Source: Oscillospiraceae bacterium (GTDB lineage: Bacteria > Bacillota > Clostridia > Oscillospirales > Oscillospiraceae). From it: a DNA stretch of 64,000 nucleotides. Under the pieces are notes generated by a model. The model searched no databases and had not been told where the DNA came from. It was given only the letters and a program-made list of their open reading frames with translations. The position numbers were made by a program, and so were the translations under genes. Shown piece after piece: positions 15,524 through 23,534 of this stretch (position 1 is the first letter of the stretch; every line of letters starts with the position of its first letter). The stretch lies in assembly GCA_015067545.1 (NCBI GenBank), contig SVMG01000001.1, positions 310,001 through 374,000 of the forward strand, written 5' to 3'.

Positions 15524-16519
15524 ATGTTACGAAAAATATGGAATATTGCCAAAGGGATTTTTCTCGTCCTTGGTATTGTGTTCATCCTGCTGCTATGTTT
15601 GTATGCAATCCTTTCCAAACTGCCAAAAAGCACCACTGCCGTCGACGTAAGCCTGGATATGGTCAAATTGGATGAGCTGGGCAATGAGATCGGTACATTC
15701 CCGGTCACCATCAAAGGAGAAATTAAAGAATATTGGTTCCACGAGGATCAGCTGGATGTGATTATCTCCCCATTCGAATCCTATACGGAATTTGAGCCCG
15801 GTAACAGTAACGGTCTTCCCGGAGGAGTTTTTGACATGCACAGTATGCTGCATACCGTCTACCACGGCAAGGGTCCGGACGGCAATGAGGCTTTCGCCGT
15901 CTATTTCAGCAAAGACCTGAAATATTGGGCATTTGTGGTTACCAAATATACAGAAGATAACCCGTTCTATACCAGCGCCCGCTATGTTGCAAGCACTAAC
16001 AGTAACGACACAGTTATGGACCTCAAAAATTATTTTGACGGACTTCTCAAAATAGAACATCCCATTTTGAAAACAGATCCGGCCTTAGACTGGCAAATGC
16101 ACGGCACTTTTATTCATGCTGATGGTACTCAGCAAGCTATGGATCTTACCATTGCGGGAAGCATTTGGGATTACAGAAACAAAGACTTTTATAAGCTTGA
16201 TCTGCAAATTGCGTTTTCTGACAGCTTTACTTACGAAATCCCAACACCGACAGCCGGTTTTGCATGTATAAAGTACAACAACAAGAACACCCCGGATCTA
16301 TATATTTGTTCTGCCGTATCTGTAAATAAAGAGAAACCTTTTCCGAAGGATCCAATAACCACCCACTTTGCTATAGATGTCGAAAAGGAATACTTCATTG
16401 TGATATTCAAAGACGCGCCCGAGTGTTACTTTGTTGCATCAACAGACGATACCACAAGCGAAGAAATTTTGCTTCATTTCCAAGACTTTGTAGAAAAATA
16501 CAAAGCACACTTTTGGTAG
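15524..16519 (+). CDS. Membrane-anchored protein of an unrecognised family, long paralogue
   Basis: A 331-residue relative of the preceding product. Residues 1-170 match it in order: membrane segment (GIFLVLGIVFILLLCLYAIL, 10-29), VDVSLDMVKLDELGNEIGT, IKGEIKEYWFHEDQLDV, and a FSKDLKYWAFVV strand, ending in YVASTNSNDTVMDLKNYF. Residues 180-331 are an extra domain with DWQMHGTFIHADG and EYFIVIFKDAPECYFVAS that the short paralogue lacks; it may be a diverged second copy of the same fold. Its own GGAG lies 8 bases before the ATG, and a strong terminator follows. Function unknown; a cell-surface role is inferred from topology only. Confidence 0.75.
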   Translation: MLRKIWNIAKGIFLVLGIVFILLLCLYAILSKLPKSTTAVDVSLDMVKLDELGNEIGTFPVTIKGEIKEYWFHEDQLDVIISPFESYTEFEPGNSNGLPGGVFDMHSMLHTVYHGKGPDGNEAFAVYFSKDLKYWAFVVTKYTEDNPFYTSARYVASTNSNDTVMDLKNYFDGLLKIEHPILKTDPALDWQMHGTFIHADGTQQAMDLTIAGSIWDYRNKDFYKLDLQIAFSDSFTYEIPTPTAGFACIKYNNKNTPDLYICSAVSVNKEKPFPKDPITTHFAIDVEKEYFIVIFKDAPECYFVASTDDTTSEEILLHFQDFVEKYKAHFW

Positions 16520-16528
16520 GACTAAGCA

Positions 16529-16565
16529 TCCCCCCACCTCTTGCTTGCGGTGGGGGGATTTTTTG
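16529..16565 (+). terminator. Intrinsic terminator after the paralogue pair
   Basis: TCCCCCCACC (16529-16538) pairs with GGTGGGGGGA (16549-16558), followed by seven T residues. Confidence 0.88.
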
Positions 16566-16598
16566 TCAATTTTTCCGTAAAAGTCCGCTTAAATTGAC

Positions 16599-16627
16599 TT
16601 TACAAATCGAAACAAAAGTGCTATCAT
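16599..16627 (+). promoter_or_regulatory. Sigma-A-type promoter for PFOR
   Basis: TTTACA (16599-16604) and TATCAT (16622-16627) with a 17-base spacer, about 42 bases before the PFOR start. Confidence 0.65.
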
Positions 16628-16668
16628 ATATGCGGTAAAATTTGAATACTTTTAGGAGGTACTTCATT

Positions 16669-19600
16669 TTGGCAAGAAAATTCAAAACAATGGACGGCAA
16701 TACTGCTGCTGCCCACGTTAGCTACGCCTTTACAGAAGTAGCTGGCATCTACCCCATTACCCCTTCCAGCCCCATGGCTGACAATGTGGACCAGTGGTCC
16801 GCTGCCGGCCGTAAGAACATCTTCGGCGACACCGTTAAGGTCGTTGAGATGCAGTCCGAGGCCGGTGCCGCAGGTACTGTTCACGGCTCTCTGGCCGCCG
16901 GTGCTCTGACCACCACCTACACCGCATCCCAGGGTCTGCTGCTGATGATCCCCAACATGTACAAGATCGCCGGCGAGCTGCTGCCCTCCGTCTTCCATGT
17001 GTCCGCACGTACCGTTGCTGCACAGGCTCTGAACATCTTCGGTGACCACTCCGACGTTTACGCCTGCCGCCAGACCGGTTTTGCTATGCTGGCTGAGACC
17101 AATGTTCAGGAAGTTATGGATCTGGGCGCTGTTGCCCACCTGGCTTCCATTGAGGGCCGCGTTCCCTTCATCAACTTCTTCGACGGCTTCCGTACTTCCC
17201 ACGAGATCCAGAAGATCGCCATCTGGGATTACGAGGACCTGAAGGAAATGTGCAACATGGAGGCTGTGGAGGAGTTCCGCAAGCACTCTCTGAACCCCGA
17301 GCGCCCCGCAATGCGTGGCTCTCACGAAAATGACGACATCTTCTTCCAGCACCGTGAGGCCTGCAACAAGTACTACAACGCTCTGCCCGCAGTGGTCGAG
17401 AAGTACATGGCTAAGGTCAATGAGAAGCTGGGCACCAACTACCAGCTGTTCAACTACTACGGCGCAGAGGATGCTGACCGCATCATCGTCTGCATGGGCT
17501 CTTTCTGTGACGTTGCTGAGGAAGTTATCGACTACCTGAACGCTCACGGTGAGAAGGTCGGCCTGGTTAAGGTTCGCCTGTTCCGTCCCTGGAGCAGCAA
17601 GCACCTGCTGGATGTCATCCCCGCTTCTGTTAAGAAGATCGCTGTTCTGGACCGTACCAAGGAGCCCGGCTCCCAGGGCGAGCCTCTGTACCAGGATGTT
17701 GTTATGGCTCTGGCTAAGGCCGGCAAGAATGACATCACTGTGGTTGGCGGCCGTTACGGTCTGGGTTCCAAGGACACCCACCCCGCTTCCGTATTTGCTG
17801 TTTACGAGGAGCTGGCTAAGGACGAGCCCAAGAATGAGTTCACTCTGGGCATCGTTGACGACGTGACCAACCTGTCCCTGGAGGAGAAGGTCTCCCCCAA
17901 CACCGCAGCAGCCGGCACCATCGAGTGCAAGTTCTGGGGTCTGGGCGGCGACGGCACTGTCGGTGCAAACAAGAACTCCATCAAGATCATCGGCGACCAC
18001 ACCGACAAGTACGTACAGGCTTACTTCCAGTACGACTCCAAGAAGACCGGTGGTGTCACCGTTTCCCACCTGCGCTTCGGCGACAACGCCATCAAGTCCC
18101 CTTACTACATCAACAAGGCTGACTTCGTGGCTTGCCACAACCCCTCCTACATCACCAAGGGCTTCAAGATCGTTCAGGATGTGAAACCCGGCGGCGTGTT
18201 CCTGATCAACTGCCAGTGGAACATGGAGGAGCTGGAGCATCACCTGGATGCCGCTTCCAAGCGCTACATTGCTGAGAACAACATTCAGCTGTACACCATC
18301 AACGCCATCGACCTGGCTATCAAGGTCGGCATGGGCAAGCGCACCAACACCATTCTGCAGTCCGCATTCTTCTCCCTGGCTAAGGTCATGCCCGCTGAAG
18401 AAGCTGTCAAGTACATGAAGGATGCTGCTGAGAAGTCCTACGCCAAGAAGGGTATGGACGTTGTTGAGAAGAACTGGAATGCTATCGACGCCGGCGCTAC
18501 CGCTTACGTGAAGATCGATGTTCCCGCTGCCTGGGCTAACGCAGAGGATGCCAAGGTTGAGCTGGAGCTGGAAGGCCCCGCTGATACCGTTAAGGTCGTC
18601 AAGACCATCCTGAATCCCGTTGGCAAGATGGACGGCTACTCCCTGCCCGTTTCCGCATTCGACGATCTGGCCGACGGCCAGTTCCCCCTGGGTGCTGCTG
18701 CTTACGAGAAGCGCGGTGTTGCCGTTACCGTTCCCGAGTGGGATGCTACCAAGTGTATCCAGTGTAACAACTGTGCATACGTCTGCCCCCACGCCACCAT
18801 CCGTCCCTACGCTCTGACTGAGGCTGAGGCTGCTGCCGCTCCCGCTGCTGCAAAGATCGTGCCCGTCAAGGCCGGCAAGGGCAAGGGTGTCTACTCCTAC
18901 GCCATGGCCGTTTCTCCCCTGGACTGCATGGGCTGCGGTGTCTGTGTCGGCGTATGTCCCACTCAGGCAATCACCATGGTTCCCCAGGAGACTCAGCTGG
19001 ATCAGCAGGATGTCTTCAACTACATGGTTTCCAAGGTCGCTCCCAAGGAAGACATGCAGGACAACACTGTTAAGGGCTCCCAGTTCAAGAAGCCTCTGCT
19101 TGAGTTCTCCGGCTCCTGCGCTGGCTGTGCTGAAACCTCTTACGCTCGCTTGGTGACTCAGCTGTTCGGCGACCGGATGTATATCTCCAACGCCACCGGC
19201 TGTTCCTCCATCTGGGGTGGCCCTGCAGCTACCTCTCCCTACTGTGTCAACGAGAACGGCCACGGCCCCGCTTGGGCTAACTCCCTGTTCGAGGACAACG
19301 CAGAGCACGGCCTGGGTATGTACACCGCACAGGCTGTCATCCGTGAGTCCCTGGCTAACAAGGTTCGCTCCGTCATGGAGACCACCGTCTGCGACGAGCG
19401 CAAGGCTGCTTGCCAGGCATGGCTGGATACCTTCAACGACGGTGAGGCCAACAAGGCTGCCACCAAGGCTCTGATCGCTAACCTGGAATCCAAGATCTGC
19501 TGCGACACTGTCAAGGACATCCTGAGCAAGAAGGAATACCTGTCCAAGAAGTCCGTGTGGATCTTCGGCGGCGACGGCTGGGCATACGACATCGGCTTCG

Positions 19601-20196
19601 GCGGTGTTGACCATGTTCTGGCTTCCAACAAGGATGTTAACATCTTCGTCTTCGACACCGAGGTTTACTCCAACACCGGCGGTCAGGCTTCCAAGGCTTC
19701 CAACATCGGTCAGGTTGCTCAGTTCGCAGCTTCCGGTAAGGAGACCAAGAAGAAGTCCCTGGCTGAGATCGCTATGAGCTACGGCTATGTTTATGTTGCT
19801 CAGATCGCTATGGGCGCTAACCAGGCTCAGACCATCAAGGCTATCTGCGAGGCTGAGGCTTACAACGGTCCTTCTCTGATCATCGGCTACGCTCCCTGTG
19901 AGATGCACTCCATCAAGGGCGGCATGATGAACTGCCAGGCTGAGATGAAGAAGGCTGTGGAATGCGGCTACTGGAACCTGTTCCGCTTCGATCCCTCCAA
20001 GGAGACCGGCAAGTTCACTCTGGACAGCAAGGCTCCCAAGGATGGCTATCAGGAATTCCTGATGAACGAGGCTCGTTACAGCCGTCTGACCCGTGAGTTC
20101 CCCGAGCGTGCAACCGAGCTGTTCGCTAAGAACGAGGCTGCTGCTAAGGAGCGTTACGAGCACCTGCTGAAGCTGGTCGAGATGTACAAGGACTAA
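16669..20196 (+). CDS. nifJ: Pyruvate:ferredoxin (flavodoxin) oxidoreductase
   Basis: Single-chain PFOR of 1,175 residues, the normal length. It oxidises pyruvate with CoA to acetyl-CoA and CO2 and reduces ferredoxin. Visible parts: N-terminal pyrimidine-binding domain with TEVAGIYPITPSSPMADNVD, CoA-binding and linker domains, a two-cluster ferredoxin domain (CIQCNNCAYVCP near 695 and CMGCGVCVGVCP near 752), the proximal cluster CAGCAETSY near 813, and the thiamine diphosphate site GDGWAYDIGFGGVDH near 967 with YSNTGGQASKA. The start is TTG 16669, nine bases after AGGAGG. Codon choice is far more restricted than in its neighbours, as expected of a very highly expressed gene, which also leaves a long meaningless antisense frame. 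Confidence 0.97.
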   Translation: MARKFKTMDGNTAAAHVSYAFTEVAGIYPITPSSPMADNVDQWSAAGRKNIFGDTVKVVEMQSEAGAAGTVHGSLAAGALTTTYTASQGLLLMIPNMYKIAGELLPSVFHVSARTVAAQALNIFGDHSDVYACRQTGFAMLAETNVQEVMDLGAVAHLASIEGRVPFINFFDGFRTSHEIQKIAIWDYEDLKEMCNMEAVEEFRKHSLNPERPAMRGSHENDDIFFQHREACNKYYNALPAVVEKYMAKVNEKLGTNYQLFNYYGAEDADRIIVCMGSFCDVAEEVIDYLNAHGEKVGLVKVRLFRPWSSKHLLDVIPASVKKIAVLDRTKEPGSQGEPLYQDVVMALAKAGKNDITVVGGRYGLGSKDTHPASVFAVYEELAKDEPKNEFTLGIVDDVTNLSLEEKVSPNTAAAGTIECKFWGLGGDGTVGANKNSIKIIGDHTDKYVQAYFQYDSKKTGGVTVSHLRFGDNAIKSPYYINKADFVACHNPSYITKGFKIVQDVKPGGVFLINCQWNMEELEHHLDAASKRYIAENNIQLYTINAIDLAIKVGMGKRTNTILQSAFFSLAKVMPAEEAVKYMKDAAEKSYAKKGMDVVEKNWNAIDAGATAYVKIDVPAAWANAEDAKVELELEGPADTVKVVKTILNPVGKMDGYSLPVSAFDDLADGQFPLGAAAYEKRGVAVTVPEWDATKCIQCNNCAYVCPHATIRPYALTEAEAAAAPAAAKIVPVKAGKGKGVYSYAMAVSPLDCMGCGVCVGVCPTQAITMVPQETQLDQQDVFNYMVSKVAPKEDMQDNTVKGSQFKKPLLEFSGSCAGCAETSYARLVTQLFGDRMYISNATGCSSIWGGPAATSPYCVNENGHGPAWANSLFEDNAEHGLGMYTAQAVIRESLANKVRSVMETTVCDERKAACQAWLDTFNDGEANKAATKALIANLESKICCDTVKDILSKKEYLSKKSVWIFGGDGWAYDIGFGGVDHVLASNKDVNIFVFDTEVYSNTGGQASKASNIGQVAQFAASGKETKKKSLAEIAMSYGYVYVAQIAMGANQAQTIKAICEAEAYNGPSLIIGYAPCEMHSIKGGMMNCQAEMKKAVECGYWNLFRFDPSKETGKFTLDSKAPKDGYQEFLMNEARYSRLTREFPERATELFAKNEAAAKERYEHLLKLVEMYKD

Positions 20197-20208
20197 GACC
20201 TAACATTG

Positions 20209-20239
20209 ATCCGCCCCTGGTCTCCAGGGGCGGATTTTT
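20209..20239 (+). terminator. Intrinsic terminator after PFOR
   Basis: A perfect 12-bp stem ATCCGCCCCTGG/CCAGGGGCGGAT with a 3-base loop and a T run. The GGAGG for the following mini-gene comes right after it, so that gene depends on read-through or an unseen promoter. Confidence 0.85.
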
Positions 20240-20254
20240 ACGGAGGAATAAACT

Positions 20255-20410
20255 ATGCTCTGTACCATCATTGATATCCGTGGCGACTACGCCTTTGTAA
20301 AGTACAACGATACCGGCGTCGTATCCGAGGTTGCCATCGCACTGCTCCCTTTTGGGGTTGATGTAGGCGATCGGCTGATATTCCAAAATTTTGAGTTTCA
20401 AGTTGTGTAA
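20255..20410 (+). CDS. HypC-like 51-residue protein
   Basis: A small gene with a good CGGAGGA eight bases before ATG. The product MLCTIIDIRGDYAFVKY continues with VSEVAIALLPFGVDVGDRLIF. This follows the order of HypC/HybG-type OB-fold proteins (a Met-Cys start, a DxALV strand, EVxxALLP, VGDYVLV), although the Pro-Gly of true HypC is missing and the key cysteine is third rather than second. No hydrogenase or hyp genes are nearby. It may be a repurposed small beta-barrel serving PFOR or another metalloenzyme; that is inference. It lies between the PFOR terminator and the aro promoter. Confidence 0.55.
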   Translation: MLCTIIDIRGDYAFVKYNDTGVVSEVAIALLPFGVDVGDRLIFQNFEFQVV

Positions 20411-20426
20411 ATTGTCAATTTAGCAC

Positions 20427-20455
20427 TTGCATTCTGTAAACAGCAGTGCTATAAT
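20427..20455 (+). promoter_or_regulatory. Promoter of the aromatic amino acid operon
   Basis: TTGCAT (20427-20432) and TATAAT (20450-20455) with 17 bases between. The transcript would start near 20462, leaving about 190 bases of leader before aroF. Confidence 0.85.
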
Positions 20456-20488
20456 AATGAAAAATCCACCGTGAGAGGTCATTTGTTC

Positions 20489-20554
20489 ATGATTATCACA
20501 AATTTCGCAGCCAAGTTTTATTTTAACTATTACTTTTTTGGTGACAGAAAGTAA
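20489..20554 (+). CDS. Phe/Tyr-rich leader peptide of the aro operon
   Basis: A 21-codon frame from ATG 20489 to TAA 20552-20554, preceded by GAGAGG (20473-20478) ten bases upstream. Eight of its 21 residues are Phe (five) or Tyr (three); residues 10-17 read FYFNYYFF. Trp is absent. The genes downstream make Phe and Tyr precursors and nothing for Trp. This is the hallmark of a ribosome-stalling attenuator peptide: scarcity of charged tRNA-Phe or tRNA-Tyr would hold the ribosome at codons 10-17 (20516-20539). The peptide itself probably has no other role. Confidence 0.82.
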   Translation: MIITNFAAKFYFNYYFFGDRK

Positions 20555-20638
20555 TAGCGTTTTGTGCTGCAAGGATTTTTAAGGATCAAATCGTATTTAT
20601 GAAATGCCGCACGAATCGCTGTTCGTGCGGCACTTTTT
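20507..20638 (+). promoter_or_regulatory. Transcription attenuator (leader RNA switch) of the aro operon
   Basis: Four segments fit textbook attenuation. Segment 1 (20507-20515, GCAGCCAAG, inside the leader frame) can pair with segment 2 (20561-20570, TTTGTGCTGC) in nine pairs with one bulge. Segment 2 extended to 20571 can instead pair with segment 3 (20605-20615, TGCCGCACGAA): ten of eleven positions pair, one of them G-U. Segment 3 pairs perfectly over 11 bases with segment 4 (20622-20632), followed by CTTTTT, an intrinsic terminator. A ribosome stalled on the Phe/Tyr codons covers segment 1 and frees segment 2 to block the terminator; one reaching the stop at 20552 masks segment 2 and lets it form. 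Confidence 0.8.
20605..20638 (+). terminator. Attenuator terminator before aroF
   Basis: Eleven-base-pair stem TGCCGCACGAA/TTCGTGCGGCA, 6-base loop, then CTTTTT. It lies only 18 bases before the aroF start codon and after the operon promoter, so it must be conditional. Confidence 0.88.
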
Positions 20639-20655
20639 GTTAGGAGTTGTTTACT

Positions 20656-21657
20656 ATGATCGCTGTTTTGAAACACGGTACCACCGAAGCCCAGACCCAG
20701 CATTTGATCGACTGGCTGAAGAACATGAACCTGGATGTGCATCTGTCCCAGGGTAAAGAGGTCACCATCCTTGGTCTGATCGGCGACACCAGCCGGGTGG
20801 ATATGGAGCTGTTGGCATCGCTGGACATTGTGGAAAGTGTCAAACGGGTCTCCGAGCCCTTTAAGCAGGTCAACCGGAAGTTCCATCCTCTGGATACTGT
20901 TCTGCAGATCGGTGACGCGAAGGTCGGCGGTGGTAATTTTGCCATGATCGCAGGCCCTTGCAGTGTGGAATCCGAGGAGCAGATTATTGAAGTGGCTATG
21001 GCCGTCAAGTCAGCCGGCGCAAACATCCTGCGCGGTGGTGCATTCAAGCCCCGCACCTCTCCCTATGCTTTCCAGGGCATGAAGGGCGCAGGTATTGAGC
21101 TGCTTGTGAAAGCAAAGAACGCCACCGGCCTGCCCATCGTAACGGAGATCATGAACATCAGCACCCTGGATCTGTTCAATGATGTGGACATCATTCAGGT
21201 CGGCGCAAGAAACATGCAGAACTTTGATCTTCTGAAAGAGCTGGGCAAAACAAATAAGCCCATCCTGCTGAAGCGCGGCCTGGCAAACACCTTGCAGGAG
21301 CTTCTCATGAGCGCGGAATATATCATGAGCGAAGGAAACGAAAATGTGATTCTTTGCGAGCGGGGCATCCGTACCTTCGAGACCTATACAAGAAATACAC
21401 TGGATCTGTCCGCTGTTTCCGTACTTCAGGAGCTGAGCCATCTTCCGGTGATCGTTGATCCCAGCCATGCCACCGGCAAGGCACGCCTGGTTGCGCCCAT
21501 GGCCTACGCTGCCGCTGCTGCCGGTGCGGACGGTCTGATGATCGAAGTCCACAACAATCCCGCATGCGCTTTGTGTGACGGCGCACAATCCCTCACCCCT
21601 GCCCAATTTGACGAATTGAACCAGAAGGTTCAGAAGATTCGTGAGGTCGTCAAATGA
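20656..21657 (+). CDS. aroF: 3-deoxy-7-phosphoheptulonate (DAHP) synthase, type I beta
   Basis: First enzyme of the shikimate pathway, joining phosphoenolpyruvate and erythrose 4-phosphate. The 333-residue protein has an N-terminal ferredoxin-like regulatory domain (1-75) of the kind found in Thermotoga DAHP synthase, where Tyr and Phe bind, then the barrel with AGPCSVES, RGGAFKPRTSPYAFQG and VDPSHATGK. ATG 20656 is nine bases after TAGGAG. It opens the eight-gene aromatic operon behind the attenuator and overlaps tyrA by four bases (ATGA). Feedback inhibition by Tyr or Phe is likely from the family but not shown here. Confidence 0.95.
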   Translation: MIAVLKHGTTEAQTQHLIDWLKNMNLDVHLSQGKEVTILGLIGDTSRVDMELLASLDIVESVKRVSEPFKQVNRKFHPLDTVLQIGDAKVGGGNFAMIAGPCSVESEEQIIEVAMAVKSAGANILRGGAFKPRTSPYAFQGMKGAGIELLVKAKNATGLPIVTEIMNISTLDLFNDVDIIQVGARNMQNFDLLKELGKTNKPILLKRGLANTLQELLMSAEYIMSEGNENVILCERGIRTFETYTRNTLDLSAVSVLQELSHLPVIVDPSHATGKARLVAPMAYAAAAAGADGLMIEVHNNPACALCDGAQSLTPAQFDELNQKVQKIREVVK

Positions 21658-22484
21658 GAGTCGGAGTTTTGGGTCTTGGCCTCATTGGCGGATCTATGGC
21701 CCGGGCCTTTTCCAAGGCTGGTCATACGGTTCTTGCAGCTGAGCATGACGAAAGTATATTCGGCTTTGCCGAGCTGGCAGGAGCTGTGCACGGCAGACTG
21801 GATGACTCCACCATCTCTTGCTGTGATCTGATCCTGCTGGCTATCTACCCCGACGGCTGTGCGAGCTGGCTGGAAGCACATGCACACCTTGTAAACGCGG
21901 ATGCTCTTGTGATGGATCTGTGCGGTATCAAGGAAGAGATCTGCAGCCGGTGCTTCCCTCTTGCTGAAAAATACGGGTTTACCTTTGTGGGCGGCCACCC
22001 AATGGCCGGCTCTCACAATTCCGGCTTTAAGGCCAGCCGTTCCAACCTGTTCCAAGGCGCGCCCATGGTGCTTGTGCCCCCGCGTTTTGATGAGATGCAG
22101 CTGCTGCAACGGGTCAAGGACGCTCTTGCCCCCTGTAATTTTGGCTCATTCTCGGTGTGCACGGCGCAGGAGCACGACCGCTTGATCGCATTTACATCGC
22201 AAATGCCCCATGTGCTGAGCAATGCCTACATCAAGTCCCCCACCGCACTGCATCACAAGGGTTTTTCTGCCGGCAGCTACAAGGATCTGACCCGGGTTGC
22301 ATGGCTGAATCCCGGGATGTGGGCGGAGCTTTGCATGGAAAATCGGGAAAATATGCTGTTTGAATTGGATACCTACATTGCCAGTTTGCAGACCTACCGC
22401 GCTGCCCTGGAAAATAAGGACATGGACGCATTGGTTGCCCTTTTTGATGAAGGCAAGCGTCGCAAGGAGGAAGTGGACGGATGA
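21654..22484 (+). CDS. tyrA: Prephenate dehydrogenase
   Basis: Converts prephenate to 4-hydroxyphenylpyruvate, the tyrosine branch. The N terminus is a nucleotide-binding fold, GVLGLGLIGGS (residues 4-14). The catalytic region has the GGHPMAGSHNSGF motif with the key histidine, and DRLIAFTSQMPHVLSNAY. At 276 residues it is a core enzyme without a C-terminal ACT domain, so tyrosine control of activity is less likely here than transcriptional control by the leader. Arogenate use cannot be excluded by eye. Both ends overlap neighbours by four bases, so translation is coupled to aroF and aroB. Confidence 0.93.
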   Translation: MRVGVLGLGLIGGSMARAFSKAGHTVLAAEHDESIFGFAELAGAVHGRLDDSTISCCDLILLAIYPDGCASWLEAHAHLVNADALVMDLCGIKEEICSRCFPLAEKYGFTFVGGHPMAGSHNSGFKASRSNLFQGAPMVLVPPRFDEMQLLQRVKDALAPCNFGSFSVCTAQEHDRLIAFTSQMPHVLSNAYIKSPTALHHKGFSAGSYKDLTRVAWLNPGMWAELCMENRENMLFELDTYIASLQTYRAALENKDMDALVALFDEGKRRKEEVDG

Positions 22485-23533
22485 ACATCGTCAAGGTCAA
22501 TGCCTCAACTGCATATGAAGTAATGATCGGCGGCGGTCTTTTGTCCTGCCTCGGCCAAGAGACTGCAAAGGTGGCAAAAGTGGGCAAGGCAGCCATCGTC
22601 AGCGACTCCAATGTGTGGCCGCTCTATGGTGTGGCCGCAAAGAAAAGCTTGGAAAATGCAGGATTTTCTGTTATTTCCTTTGTTTTTCCTGCCGGAGAAA
22701 GCAGCAAAAGCGGAGCTACCTATTTGGAGCTGATGAATTTCCTGGCAAAGAACCATGTGACCCGCAGCGACTGTCTTGTGGCCTTGGGAGGCGGCGTTGT
22801 GGGCGATCTGACAGGCTTTGCCGCCGCAACCTATCTTCGTGGCATTTCCTACATTCAAGTGCCTACGACCCTTTTGGCGGCTGTGGATTCCTCCGTTGGC
22901 GGCAAAACTGCCATTGATTTGGAGTGCGGCAAAAATCTGGTCGGTGCTTTTTATCAACCAAAGCTGGTGCTTTGCGATACCGATACACTGAATACTCTGT
23001 CGGTGGATATCTTCCGGGATGGCTGCGCAGAGGTCATCAAATATGGTATTCTGTACGATCCTCAGCTTTTTTCTCACCTGCAAGAGCATGGCCTTTCCTT
23101 TGACCGGGAAACTGTCATCACCCGTTGTGTGGAACTGAAACGGGATGTGGTTGCTGAGGACGAATTCGACACCGGCAGCCGCATGAAGCTGAATCTTGGC
23201 CACACGGTGGGCCACGGCGTTGAAGCAGGCAGTCACTACGGCGTTTCCCACGGCAAGGCTGTTGCCATTGGAATGGCCATTGTCAGCCGCGGAGCAGCAG
23301 CGCAAGGCATCTGCAACCGCGAAACGGCGGATAGAATCGTGATGCTGTTGCAGCAATTCGGCCTTCCCACTGCCACAGAATTTACATGTGATGTATTGTA
23401 CGATGCCGCCTTGTCCGACAAGAAACGCAGCGGTGGGATCGTGAATCTGATCGTTCCAAAAGCCATTGGTGATTGCGTCATTGTGCCTACCCCCGTTGAA
23501 GCTCTGAAAACCTTTATCCGGGAGGGGCTTTAA
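22481..23533 (+). CDS. aroB: 3-dehydroquinate synthase
   Basis: Second shikimate step: cyclises DAHP to 3-dehydroquinate using NAD+ and a metal. The 350-residue product shows FPAGESSKS, the NAD-binding GGGVVGDLTGFAAATYLRG, TTLLAAVDSSVGGKTAIDL, and the metal-site region NLGHTVGHGVEA. It starts inside the tyrA stop (ATGA) and is followed one base after its own stop by aroA. Confidence 0.96.
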   Translation: MNIVKVNASTAYEVMIGGGLLSCLGQETAKVAKVGKAAIVSDSNVWPLYGVAAKKSLENAGFSVISFVFPAGESSKSGATYLELMNFLAKNHVTRSDCLVALGGGVVGDLTGFAAATYLRGISYIQVPTTLLAAVDSSVGGKTAIDLECGKNLVGAFYQPKLVLCDTDTLNTLSVDIFRDGCAEVIKYGILYDPQLFSHLQEHGLSFDRETVITRCVELKRDVVAEDEFDTGSRMKLNLGHTVGHGVEAGSHYGVSHGKAVAIGMAIVSRGAAAQGICNRETADRIVMLLQQFGLPTATEFTCDVLYDAALSDKKRSGGIVNLIVPKAIGDCVIVPTPVEALKTFIREGL

Positions 23534-23534
23534 C

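Noticed and set aside
16624..20163. A 1,179-codon open frame antisense to PFOR
   Set aside because: It mirrors the PFOR gene almost base for base, has no ribosome site or promoter, and its translation is low-complexity Leu/Val/Gly/Ser. It results from the narrow codon choice of a highly expressed gene.
20456..20655. T-box riboswitch upstream of aroF
   Set aside because: No conserved T-box sequence or specifier stem is present; the leader-peptide attenuator explains the structure better.
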